DNA of 64,000 nt from Saxidomus purpurata. Taxonomy: Eukaryota; Mollusca; Bivalvia; Venerida; Veneridae. Below the pieces are notes generated by a model. That model worked only from the letters and a program-made list of their open reading frames with translations, did not search any database and was not told the DNA's origin. A program made the translations under genes and the position numbers. Positions 32,912 through 43,690 of the stretch are shown piece after piece. Where the stretch lies: NCBI GenBank assembly GCA_022818135.1, contig JAFMSR010000005.1:35845959-35909958 (forward strand). The letters run 5' to 3'. How positions within the stretch are numbered: position 1 is the stretch's first letter; each line of letters begins with the position of its first letter.

Positions 32912-33265
32912 TGCCAATCCAGACCATATCGTTCAAAGCAAAGATATTACTTATCAGACCTGAGCAAAATTGTCACATCTCCATACCATATAATCCATAA
33001 TAACGGTAACAAATATTGCAAACGCAAACCATATCGTTTAAAGCAAAGATATGACCAAATCAGACCATATCGTTCAAAGCAAAGATATTACAATTCAGGC
33101 CATATGATCCAACAACAAACATACCACAAATCCAAACCACACCACCCAGTGCAAAAATACAGCCAATTCAGACCACATCGGCCAGATCTATGATATTGCC
33201 AATATAAACCAAATAGTCCAGAGCAATGGTAGTACCAATATAGACCATACCGTGTGAAGAAAGAT
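32912..33265. repeat. Degenerate minisatellite, 36-bp period
   Basis: The phrase CAGACCATATCGTTCAAAGC and its variants (CAAACC, CAGGCC, TAAACC, TAGACC) begin at 33025, 33061, 33097, 33133, 33169, 33205 and 33241, exactly 36 bp apart. Earlier, shifted copies lie near 32920 and 32955. Units are followed by AAAGATATTA-like text. The divergence shows that the array is old. The minus strand is open through it for that reason only. Confidence 0.85.
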
Positions 33266-33606
33266 ATAAGAAATCCTGATTGTACGGTCCGGATAAAAAA
33301 TTTCCGCCAGCCAATTAAATCCAAACCATTGACACTTTTACAAAGTACTCTATGTATTCATACAAATGAGCAATCCACAACAGTACTTGTACATGAAAAC
33401 CAAGGAAAGAATAATGCCACATACTTGATACCAGAGACTAATATCTAACATAATTATTTTTCGTCTTAGAAAAACTAATTGAAATGTAGTATAATGAAAC
33501 AAGGTCTAAAGAAGCTTTTGAATCACGTAAAAATATTTTTTTCATAAATTCTTCTATTGTTGAATACTTTACATGTTTATCATATTGCTATATTTCATTG
33601 TCTTTA

Positions 33607-33756
33607 CCATATTCCATATTCATTAGTTGTAAATGGGCAAAGGAAAGTAATATAGCTGATTTTGCCAATAAACTTGAAAGATGCCATATTCCATATTCAT
33701 TAGTTGTAAATGGACAATTAAGATCAATTTGCTGATTTTGCCAATAAATTTGAAAC
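33607..33756 (+). repeat. ~75-bp tandem duplication
   Basis: The phrase GCCATATTCCATATTCATTA, GTTGTAAATGG, then GCTGATTTTGCCAATAAA and TTGAAA occurs twice back to back. The copies differ at a few sites and by the short segment after AAATGG. It resembles the 3' tail of a retroposed repeat. Confidence 0.8.
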
Positions 33757-34662
33757 TTGAAAATCTAAATGAGTTAGATGCCTTCTTATACATACCAGAA
33801 TATGTCAGAATATGGACTACTTATGCTGCGTAAGTTTTGTAATTATTGTAATTAGGCCTAGTGTTTATGTATTAACATATGACTTTGATATTCGGGAATA
33901 TTTCAATCAGAACACAAATGATTATCCAACGGACAAAAAAATAAAGTAAATTAAAGTGTGTTCGTACGTTAAATGTGCATCGAAGATACATCCATTTCAC
34001 ATTCAATGAGCTGTAAATTTGTACAGCACAGCGCAATAAATATATTAATGCCACAAGACGTCATGATAATTTACAACCACGGGGCCAGCATATATTACCA
34101 AGTAAACTTAAAAAAAGGGGGAAAAGTCCTTCAAACAAATTCGTAGACTACCGTTCAATATTGCCATTATACTCTATGGTTAAGTAAAATGCTAAAAAAG
34201 CTATGAATGCTTTGAAAACATGTAAGAAATAAGTTATTTCTGATGTAAGAAAATAGAAAGGAAAAACACCTGACATAGTAAGTTGATGGTCAGTTTTTGA
34301 CCAGGATAGTCCAGAAAGATCTCCACTTATTTCAATAGTAATAGAGCTGTTATACAGACTCTTATATTTCAGTAAAAACTGTTACTCTTTATTTTTCTAT
34401 TAGCATAAATCATTGGTATTTGGTCTCTTTGAAGGATAATATCGCTTTACTTGTCAAATTATTATTTGAACTACATCCGGTCTAAACAGATTATGTCAAT
34501 TCTACCCGTCGGGGGTAACACTTTTTACCGGAATGATAAGGAGCGAAGATGACCTACGACACCTTTAACGTCACAAAGAATACAAATACACTTTACGAGA
34601 AACTATGATTAAAATTTGCTATATATCATCATTTAGCTTTACAAGAAACATATTTTACTTAC

Positions 34663-34732
34663 TGGATAGCATCCACCAACACAAACATATCTAAGTTAAC
34701 GTCCAGCCATTCTTGGATCCCTTCTTTCGTCG
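34663..34732 (-). CDS. Candidate orphan gene, exon 2
   Basis: A 70-nt exon with an excellent acceptor (CATATTTCAG|) and donor (CCA|GTAAGT). In only one frame is it fully open: two bases, then TKEGIQEWLDVNLDMFVLVD and AI, then two bases. Two-base entry fits the one-base exit of 41866-41926 to give Ala; the two-base exit fits 31877-31904 to give Gln. The WLDxN pattern faintly recalls the N-terminal region of some cyclic-nucleotide phosphodiesterases, but this is far too little to name it. It is the best single exon of the chain. Confidence 0.5.
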
Positions 34733-36564
34733 CTGAAATATGTTATTCAAGAACATTAGATCATTAAATCATTTGTATTGTCACAGTGGACATTACACGT
34801 GATATGTTAAGCTTTCTATTATAATAATTGTCAAAAACTATATTTTAAAGACTCTCACCCCAATTAATTCGTAAATCAATGTCTTAGTTAGTTTAAATAC
34901 AGGGACAAGATGAAGTGTGAAACCGCTATAATTAGAAACCTCTTAATAATTCTACACTGTATACAGAATATATATACGTAGGTAGATATTACCGTATTCT
35001 AACTAGAGCACAAAATGCAAACGTTCAAACTATTTATTGTCATGTCATTACAGTATCTTTGAGCTACAAAGATCTTTTTAATTCTGCCTTCATAGAATAC
35101 CTGTATATTACAGACATCAGTAGGCAAAAGGTAATGTTATGGTCATAACTAAACGATGATTGGGCCCTTAACAAAATAAATATTAAATGAAGGGTTACCA
35201 GTGTGGTATTGCACAGTTTTGCAAAACTTCTAAACACTGTTATACATCAAAATGATGCAGGGTATAAAGTTGTCATGGATATTATATTAACTCTCTTTGT
35301 ACAGAATACAAGCCTATTATATTCTTAGTGTGTTTTCCCTGTAATTTTTGCATTTTGTTTTTTGACATCATTGTCGGACTACAATTCATTTAGTTATTCT
35401 CGAGATATAGCACTAGATTATTTATTAGCACAGATGCGGTCTGTTTTGCCAAGTTGTTTAAGAAATGGCCTATAATCAGGTAGTAAACATCAGCTGGGAT
35501 CATGTTCCAAACCCTGCTTCTGTCTTTGTGAATGAACTTTACCTGTCTCATTATCATTTTATTTTGTCATTATAATAAGACGTCCATATTATCCTGCTTT
35601 GCTTCATCGATGTATAAAAAAAGATAAAACATTCATCAAACAAACGATAAGCTGACTTTAAAGGTTTCATAAAGCTACTTTATGATTGCCTGAGGATGAG
35701 CAGAAAATGGTTTTGATCTGTCTAAAAGTACCACAAAGCCCTATCTTTACGATGCATCTTGATAAGAATACATACATTACTTTTACATTCTCTTTTAAAC
35801 GCTTGATACTTCTGATACATCAACAAAAATGTGTCCAAGGCTTTTATAATGTTAATTATATTTTTACACTATCTCTTCGTCATTTATGAAGAGGTAATAA
35901 ATATAGATAAGTGTTATGGAAATGAACGATTATGACAAATGTATGCTTAAACGCCACAAATTGTGGACTGATATTTATTTAATACTTATTTTGAAAATTC
36001 TGGACGTCAGGTTTTTTAATCGACGTACATTTACTATGCACTTCAAAACATTGATATATTTAATTTTGCTTTATTTAATATAAAATTCAATTTTTGTAGT
36101 TAAATTATTTCGAGTTATTAAATGAAAGTGTCAAAAATGTATTTCTGCTGATATGGCTCTGTTAGATATTAATAAGAATCAGTATTCTTGAAATAACTAT
36201 GTTTTTAAAATTGTAAACGGTATGTACTTTTCTTACATGAAAGGAACCTTTTATATCTGTTAAAGAAATGCACCCATTCCACGAAGACAAATATGTACAC
36301 TCTTGTGTACCCAATTGATATGGGGATGTGTCTTTCTTTGATACTAAATGTTTCTATGTTATGATATGATTACTTTCTATTAATTTTAATTGTAACCTGT
36401 GTATTTTATTGTGTGACAAACTCCAAACCTTTTGTTTAACGTGTAATTATATCATAGGTTATTGAATATGTATAGCGAACGAGTTTGATTAGCGGGAACA
36501 AAGAGCTTGCGAGTGAAAGAAGATAATAATCAAAGGACTGAAAGTGCTGGAGGATCGATTGTCT
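34733..36564. other. No gene seen
   Basis: AT-rich sequence inside the long putative first intron of the candidate orphan gene. Short frames only; no repeats shared with the rest of the window were noticed. Confidence 0.4.
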
Positions 36565-36572
36565 CTGAACAA

Positions 36573-36650
36573 CACAGTCTGCACACATACATGTGTAAAT
36601 ATCAGGACAACATAGACTGTACACATACATGTGTGAATATCAGGACAACC
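36573..36650 (+). repeat. ~38-bp tandem duplication
   Basis: Two adjacent copies of CACACATACATGTGT-AAATATCAGGACAAC, each preceded by AGTCTG/AGACTG, with three or four differences. The core ACATACATGTGT is itself nearly palindromic. Confidence 0.7.
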
Positions 36651-36859
36651 CTTGCACGAGTAAAGTTATAAACTAGAGACACAACTGTCCACAAAGTTTG
36701 ACCTTTCACCATTTGTGTAAACATTACTTTTGAGATAGGAACCCATGTGCTTACATTATGTCATTCAGTGACTATGTTCAACTACCCTATGAAGTATTAA
36801 GCTGTGAATCGTAACTGAGAAATGGATTGTGACAAAACTCAACTGAACATTTATGGTTT

Positions 36860-37015
36860 GAACAACTTTAAATGTCATTCAAAAGGTATGGGATATGCCC
36901 ATAAGGTTGATCGTATTGTGCGAATTAATTCGGATTTAACGTCGCACCAAACAGCTAAGGCCATATTGCAACTTCTGACTTTCATGGAGGAGGAAGACCC
37001 TAGGTGACAATTCCC
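36860..37015 (+). repeat. Relic of a dispersed molluscan repeat
   Basis: The stretch with CGGATTTAACGTCGCACCAA, then GGCCATATTGC, then GGAGGAAGACCCTAGGTG resembles a phrase I remember as widespread in bivalve and gastropod DNA (recollection, not checked). A 61-codon frame over it (36822-37007) is probably incidental. Confidence 0.4.
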
Positions 37016-37783
37016 TGTATCAGAATTTGTGGGTCATTTAGAAATTCCGAGGGTCATACCCTTTATTGTAAAAAAATAAAAGGCATGACTATGTGTTAAA
37101 GAAGTTTTATTCAGTTTACTTCTGTAAAATTGCATGTGATACATCACAAAATGGTGGGTAATCACAGGTTTGGCAAGACAACAGGTGTTTCTCTTTGGAT
37201 GCTTTCCATTTTGTCACTGCATCTCAAAAGTCAAATTTGTCCACAAAGCGCATTTTTCAAAAGTGCATTCAACCATTGACATTAAACTTGGATATTATTT
37301 GGCACACTTAAACCCCTTTCAATAGTGACAGTCTGATCGAAATGACTACAAAATGATCATTAAAATCACACAGAAAGATGTTTTTGTTTCCCCTATTAAG
37401 GTTCGTCGACCATCTCTTGTTGTGCGTCTACGATCTATGATGACGGTATCATAAGAATCAGCACACACAAAAACGCAATGGTACAAAATGCGGGTCGATC
37501 CGAAATCAGACGACAACGACGACGGAATAGGGTCAAAATTAGACATATCCCATACCGGAAGCGTATTTTAATAACAATTTATCTTGCATTTCGAAGCGTT
37601 TTGAGAGGTTTTGAAATGTTGTTTTTGTAGTAATTTGATCATTACGCGCCGCCAGGAGGCGGTGCGTATATTGGAATGCAGTAAGCAAAATTTCCATGGG
37701 GTGACGTAACTACTTTTAGACTGTAGAATGATTTCACAGTGTGTCTTTGTAACAAGCGGTCTTTTGATTTCAGATCGCGAACC

Positions 37784-37833
37784 AGTCTAAATTTTACGGA
37801 AATAGCCGAGTCTAAATTTTACGGAAATAGCCG
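37784..37833 (+). repeat. Perfect 25-bp tandem duplication
   Basis: AGTCTAAATTTTACGGAAAT followed by AGCCG occurs twice in direct succession without a mismatch. It is probably a recent slippage or repair event. A nearby GC-rich inverted stretch GCGCCGCCAGGAGGCGGTGC lies at about 37646-37666. Confidence 0.85.
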
Positions 37834-38061
37834 ACTACGAACGACTGAGATTCTGCCGACGGGTAGCGGCTGAAGATAGTGTTTTAAACCGACTTTGAAA
37901 TTTTTCTTACAGATATTTGAATATACTTTACGAAACTACCAAGTTTATGATGTGTCCACTTCTTATTTAAAGTGTCTGGGAAGTTAAATTCGTTTGTTTA
38001 CATAATCCGAAACAAACGTCTGTATTGGTGAATAACGAAGTTATACGCTATGAAACTCGAT

Positions 38062-38132
38062 GCCTCGGTAGCGCAGTGCAATGTATCCCCGCTTGGCACG
38101 CGGGAGATCAGAGATCGAAACCTCGCCGGAGT
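38062..38132 (+). tRNA. tRNA-like sequence, degenerate (pseudo-tRNA or SINE head)
   Basis: The 71-nt stretch can fold like a tRNA. The acceptor arm GCCTCGG pairs with CCGGAGT (6 of 7 with wobbles), and the anticodon stem CCCGC/GCGGG is perfect around loop TTGGCAC. The T arm has two mismatches and the D arm is poor. The loop would give anticodon GGC (Ala), unusual for a eukaryotic nuclear tRNA. It is probably decayed, or the head of a SINE; AT-rich sequence follows. Confidence 0.45.
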
Positions 38133-38563
38133 GGAATTAACTTTATTTATTTTATCTAGTGGGAACAAATTAATTTATATCTTGGAAATAATTTTTCTTT
38201 TCGTACAAGAATAATATAAATTGAAGCAATTTATATGTTAGAATTCTAGACTTAGGAAAATAAAAAAATTATTATTTCAATGATTTGTAATTCAATAATG
38301 TGCAGCATTTCCATACAGAGGAAACAGTGCCTATAGACTTGACGTAGAATCATCTTTTTTAGCATTAAACATTAACAAATGGTCAGCCTTATACAAAATT
38401 AGAGTGCAAAAAGATTAGGTTTGGTTAATCACCATACATTAAATCCAACATTACTAATTATCGCAACCCCTACTCCATTTGGCGGCGTTCAAACATTTGA
38501 CTTGTACACATTTTAATTGCGTCATAGAAGACGGTCTTTGCTTTCTGTTGCCTCATTGACAAA

Positions 38564-38695
38564 ATGAGTGCGTCAAAACCGCAGAAAGCGCGCTCTCGCG
38601 GAAACACTGAATTTAGTGTATCCGGTGTAGCGATACGTATTTCACGGGTCTTACATTTCTCATGTCACACCGGTCTGACGATAAAAAGAGCGTAG
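38564..38695 (+). CDS. Small ORF in a CpG-rich patch, 43 residues
   Basis: A start in good context (GACAAAATGAG) opens MSASKPQKARSRGNTEFSVS, a basic beginning, and stops after 43 residues. Local CpG density is higher than the surroundings, which may mark an old promoter or a repeat. It could be a first exon, but no convincing donor is present. Unrecognised. Confidence 0.2.
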   Translation: MSASKPQKARSRGNTEFSVSGVAIRISRVLHFSCHTGLTIKRA

Positions 38696-39686
38696 GAAAA
38701 TAGTTCTATACAGAACAGATACCTCGTTGATTTAAGTTACAAATTATAAGAAAAACAACAATATAATATCATGCTATTCTGAAATGTTTTGATATTATTT
38801 AGATCTGTTACAATATAATTTTTAAAACATAGAGGTATAATTCGTAACAACGGAATATATGGAACTACTTGTTAGTATGTAAAGAGTTCGGCCGTAAGGA
38901 AGCTATACTCTGTTAACATTGGATCCGATTGAATAAATCAGTCGACCCAAAAAGGTTATTGAACTTGTATGCCGAAATATTACTTGGAACTCGTTGATTA
39001 AGTGGACAGCACTTGCAAGCTCGTTGTTCAAGCCAAAATCAACTCATTCTAAGTAATATTTCGCCAAACTATATTAACCTATAATACTATATATGTTTCA
39101 GTTACTAAAACTAATGCAAGAAGTACGTTCCTGAAAGACAAGTGAAATCGGTTTGTATATATTTGGCCTGGGGACTGAAAGTCCCCAAGGCCTAAGTTAG
39201 TATACCACATTTCAAACCCTGCAAGATTTTGCCGTGCTATGTGCGAATAACACTGTAAACATGCGCTATGCAAAGTAGTGCAAGACAGACCAGATCAATC
39301 TTCTGTTTGAATGCCGCTATGATAAGAACATGTTAAAAATAAAAATAGTAAATAACTTCAAACGCTGCGGAAGGTATATAGCTTACGGGCTGCATTACAC
39401 TTTTTTCTGTTTTAGAAATTAATGCGCTGTTAGCTGATTACGGAAGATAATCATATGCATATCACGGAAAAGTACGGTATTTCGGAAATTTACGAAAACG
39501 TACGAGCTCGATATAAGGTTTGTAGTTTGATTTTCAAATTTCCGATTATTTCTTGACACTTTGTTATTTACGAACGATACTATATATTTACCTAAAAATA
39601 AATGTCTCTAAAAAAGATATAATTTCGTACTTCCCGAGAAGGAACTAACGTGATCAAATTCACCCGCTATTTATCGAGGACGCTGC

Positions 39687-39932
39687 ATGTCGAGGCCCAG
39701 TGAACGGTTTCACCGATTCCTACAAGGTAACCCAGAATCTTTTTGGTTTTCTCTGTTCACACTTGTACAGTCTGTATTTATTTTCTTGCTGGTACTGCTT
39801 TGTTTTTTCTGTTTCAAGGCCTTGTCATTGGTACACAATTTTCGACCCCATCATCAGATCATATCGCTTGAAGTTGTACAAGCGCTGATCGAATTTTTTT
39901 ATTGGCTTAAACATTATAATGTTGCTATGTGA
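39687..39932 (+). CDS. Possible first exon or small membrane protein
   Basis: The ATG opens MSRPSERFHRFLQ and meets a very good donor, CTACAAG|GTAACC, at 39726. If unspliced it runs for 81 residues with a strong hydrophobic segment FTLVQSVFIFLLVLLCFFCF. The two readings are exclusive: a 13-codon first exon, or a small single-pass protein. No downstream exon was found on this strand. Low confidence either way. Confidence 0.25.
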   Translation: MSRPSERFHRFLQGNPESFWFSLFTLVQSVFIFLLVLLCFFCFKALSLVHNFRPHHQIISLEVVQALIEFFYWLKHYNVAM

Positions 39933-41583
39933 TTTTTTCTCATTTACGTACGTTTTATAATAACAACTTCCTCCACCCATATTTTGTGAATCATTCATTC
40001 TGTGTCATATTTGAATTTCGTCCTCTGTAATTTCGACCCCCTTTAGGTGGTTAGCCAAACCGTAGGTAAAGTTGTCTTTCGGGAGTTCCTTCAGCGCTCA
40101 CCTTTTATTATTGTGGATAAAAGAATCAAATATCAGGTCTATGTTTTTGTTGCAATTTCATGTATCTATAATGATAATTATATTTATTACTGAAAATGTG
40201 TGATTAAGTTGATTATTTCATTGTTCAGTACCAATATTTAAACTTTTTTACAATAAATGATAATCAAAGCGCTGAAGACGCTGGATTTGTTTGTGTATTC
40301 AAAATATATGTCCTTTGTTTTGTTGTGACGGCTATTTCAGTCTGTAATATTCATTAGTGAAGGCTATACCAGTTGGTAATAAGATATGAACAGAATGCAA
40401 CAGTTATAAATCGTATTTTGGATCGAATTGTCTCTGTTTCTATTCCCGGTACACATAGACAGCAGGGGTTTTCACTGTACTCAACAAAATGTTTTCGAAG
40501 TAACGATGTTCAAATTTTTACTGCAGTCATTGATATGTATTTTAACAAAATATCTCATTTGATGCGTTTCAAGATAACGAGGTATACAGTCGAATATAGG
40601 GTAAATTGCCTTCTACTAAAAACAATCACCACCTATGAAAATATAACAAATCGTTTAAACATCGACATTAACGTTTTTTTCTGCTTAAGGGACAATACAT
40701 GTAGGAACGCAGACTAGCTCGCACCAGGTCCGCAGAATAAACATATCAGCAATAAGGAAAGTTATAATTACGTCCCTTGCCGCGCATTGAATTAAATTTA
40801 TGAATGGATGGATATAATCGTAAAAAGAGAATGTGTAAACATGCGCGTAAATATTCCTGGCTGTTCAAAATATTTCATTCTTTAAAATGACGATCAGGGT
40901 TGGACATTTGTTGTCACAGAAACTCCGAAACATATGTTTTCTTTCCGCACAAGGTTTAAGAAATGACCGGCGGGTTAAGAAATCGGAACTATTTCTATAG
41001 GGTGTATATTTATAGTTAATCGTCCCTTATTTTTACGCATCATTGTAAAATGAAATACATCCGCGGTTCTTTTTCGAAAACAGTTTACTTTCGTTATATT
41101 TACAAAATTTAGCTGATGCTGCATGACTTTATAACACTATATATTTAAACAATACAACTTTCATGTCTGCAATGGCCATATGGTTTCAAATGAAGAATCA
41201 TAATTTGGGATTATATGCTGACTGACGTGCCGGAGCTACTTCCAGATTTGGTACTTAAGGAGTAGGCTTCGGAAAACGGTATGTAAATTTGTTTGCTTCA
41301 CAAACAAATAAAAACTACATAACAATATTTTGTAACGTAGGGTCATGTAAAGTACATGGCACTCGTATGTATAACTACGGTCAAACACAGAATTTGAATA
41401 GATATAATTTATGTTCACAAATTATTATTATCAAATATGATGTAATTACTTATATATAATGTGTTACAAGAGCAATAACTTAGTGCGAACTTCTTTTCTT
41501 TTGTTTTAAGATTTTAGGTGTAATGTGAATTACACCCAAATATTAATGTTGCGGCATGGATTTGGCAACTGCAACAAGCAGTT
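39933..41583. other. No gene seen
   Basis: AT-rich sequence with a few GC-richer patches (about 40900-41060). The 114-codon plus-strand frame at 40373-40717 has no recognisable domain and ordinary composition. Confidence 0.4.
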
Positions 41584-41663
41584 TCAGAAACTACAGACCC
41601 TAGCGGTCATTTTGATATATAATACAAAATGTGGTATTTTGTGCCCCGGTCCCTCTCTCAATA
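41584..41663 (-). CDS. Possible alternative terminal exon after 41866-41926
   Basis: After a strong acceptor (CAACTTCCTTGCAG|) the minus strand is open for 2 + 26 codons to TGA. It reads LREGPGHKIPHFVLYIKMTA, then RVCSF. Its two-base entry also fits the one-base exit of 41866-41926. It could give a very short two-exon protein, or be an alternative end to the candidate gene that otherwise continues at 34732. Another frame is also open for about 20 codons, which weakens the case. Confidence 0.25.
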
Positions 41664-41865
41664 CTGCAAGGAAGTTGCAGCACTAATAGATTGACATCCA
41701 TTTTCCTCGTGCATATTTTTTGTCTAGAAATATCTGTTATCTATCATCATGAATCTGAATAATATGCAAAGACATTTTAAACCGAACGTCAATTGAAAAT
41801 TATTTCGCTTTTTGCATTTTTTCATCAATAAAAATTGCAAATATTCAAATATACCGTACACTTAC

Positions 41866-41926
41866 CTTGACCTAAGAAATCAACGTCACATAATTCTGTG
41901 TCAGGTATCATTTTGATGTTACACAT
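41866..41926 (-). CDS. Candidate orphan gene, exon 1 with start codon
   Basis: An ATG in the context AGTGAAATGT opens MCNIKMIPDTELCDVDFLGQ and reaches a textbook donor, CAAG|GTAAGTG, leaving one base. A stop (TAA) lies in frame just upstream, so this is a natural first coding exon; a second in-frame ATG follows five codons later. The next phase-compatible exons are 34663-34732 (7 kb on) or 41584-41663. Joined with 34732, 31904, 31477 and 30274 the product would be about 105 residues, with no signal peptide and no family I recognise. Confidence 0.4.
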
Positions 41927-43153
41927 TTCACTTTAATTGCTTTTTGTTGGGCATCACGAAACACGGTGTTGATCTATTTCTCAGAGACTTGTTGCTGTAA
42001 GTACAGGTGTTGTATGACTGAAAGTAGAAACACATTGGTTTGTAAATGAAACCACATATTTTGCTTTTTCATTTTCAAGTAAATATACCATGCACTATTT
42101 CTAAAGAAAGCTTTGAGCAAAAATACCTGGTAAATTGATGATAGTTTGAAACTAGATAACTATACTATGATAAAATGGTCTAAAACCTATCGTCTACATT
42201 TTGTATACTTTCGAGTCAAACTAGTAACATATTTTGAAAACACATGTTTCAACACATGTTCATTTTTCGTAAACAGACAAAACCAGCAAAAAAGGTTCAA
42301 TATTAACATTATTATTATTGTAATCACTTTGCCAAAGAAAGGTCTCTAACATACATATAACTCTGTTTAACCAAACAAAAACTTTGTTAGCGTTGAAACA
42401 AATACAAAACCGTGTCCGATGCAAGGCAAAACTAGACACAACAATATTGATACCAGTTATGATAATTCTTAACCTTGGTGCAGGGAATTTTAGCATTAAA
42501 ATTAAAATTATGGAAATGGTTTGCCTTTAATAAATTCGGAAAGGGTATCGTGACCCGAGGTAGATGTATACCAAAGATAATGTTCTTTCAACATAAGATC
42601 ACAAGTATAATGAGCATACTGTATTGAAGTAAGTCTCCAAATAAATATTTAAAGATGTCAAAGATGACAAACTAAACTACGTCAGTAATATTAGGTGCAG
42701 TTTCATCACAAGTATGTATTAACATATCACTGAACTCTTCAGAAATAGAAAATTCAAAACACATACTAGGTTAACACGGGAACAATCTAACAAACCGTGC
42801 TAATGAATCAACCTTTTGAAATGCGACCAGTTCATAATGCTGTAAACTTTCGTTATGCCTATACGTCACATAAGATCCGAAGACATATGAGCTCCCAACA
42901 CTGGATCACCACCAATTACATGTTGCACTTACAAACTGGTAAAATCGCATCTCGAATCTCGGTAAATATAACTTTTGACTGGTCCGCAAAGCTATATATT
43001 AACATCAACATTAGTCTACAAGTGTATACAAGTTTTTAAGACTTGCCCTATAAACAAAGACTAAGTCTGATTTATGACGCAGATTTCTTATATCACTCAT
43101 TCAAAGTATTCTCCTTTATCAGAAATGCACCCGAATATCAAGACCTGAATACG
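41927..43153. other. No gene seen
   Basis: AT-rich sequence leading into the minisatellite. A GTAAGT at about 42000 follows TTGTTGCT, but no open exon precedes it. Confidence 0.4.
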
Positions 43154-43690
43154 GACATAGTATTCTGCCCTTGGTATACTCTGAATACCGACATAGTATT
43201 CCGCCCTTGGTATACTCTGAAAGTCGACATAGTATTCTGCCCTTGGTATAGTCTAAATACTGACATAGTATTCTGCCCTTGGTATACTCTAAATACTGAC
43301 ATAGTATTCTGCCCTTGGTATACTCTGAAAGTCGACATAGTATTCTGCCCTTGGTATACTCTAAATACTGACATAGTATTCTGCCCTTGGTATACTCTGA
43401 AAGTCGACATAGTATTCTGCCCTTGGTATACTCTGAAAGTCGACATAGTATTCTGCCCTTTGTATACTCTGAATGTCGACATAGTATTCTGCCCTTGGTA
43501 TACTCTGAAAGTCGACATAGTATTCTGCCCTTGGTATACTCTGAATGTCGACATAGTATTCTGCCCTTGGTATACTCTGAAAGTCGACATACTATTCTGC
43601 CCTTGGTATACTCTGAAAGTCGACATACTATTCTGCCCTTGGTATACTCTGAATGTCGACATAGTATTCTGCCCTTGGTATACTCTGTAG
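43154..43690. repeat. Minisatellite, 36 bp x 15
   Basis: Fifteen 36-bp units begin with GACATAGTATTCTGCCCTTG and continue GTATACTCTG plus a six-base variable joint. The joint is AAAGTC in seven places, AATGTC in three and AATACT/AATACC/AATACG types in the rest; units 13 and 14 share GACATACTATT. No indels are visible, so period 36 keeps several frames open on both strands. These give long but meaningless proteins such as repeated VDIVFCPWYTLK. Confidence 0.95.

Larger units (their letters stand above)
31905..34662. other. Candidate intron with repeats
   Basis: Between two candidate exons. It holds the degenerate 36-bp minisatellite (32912-33265) and a ~75-bp direct duplication (33607-33756). 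No other exon recognised. Confidence 0.4.
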
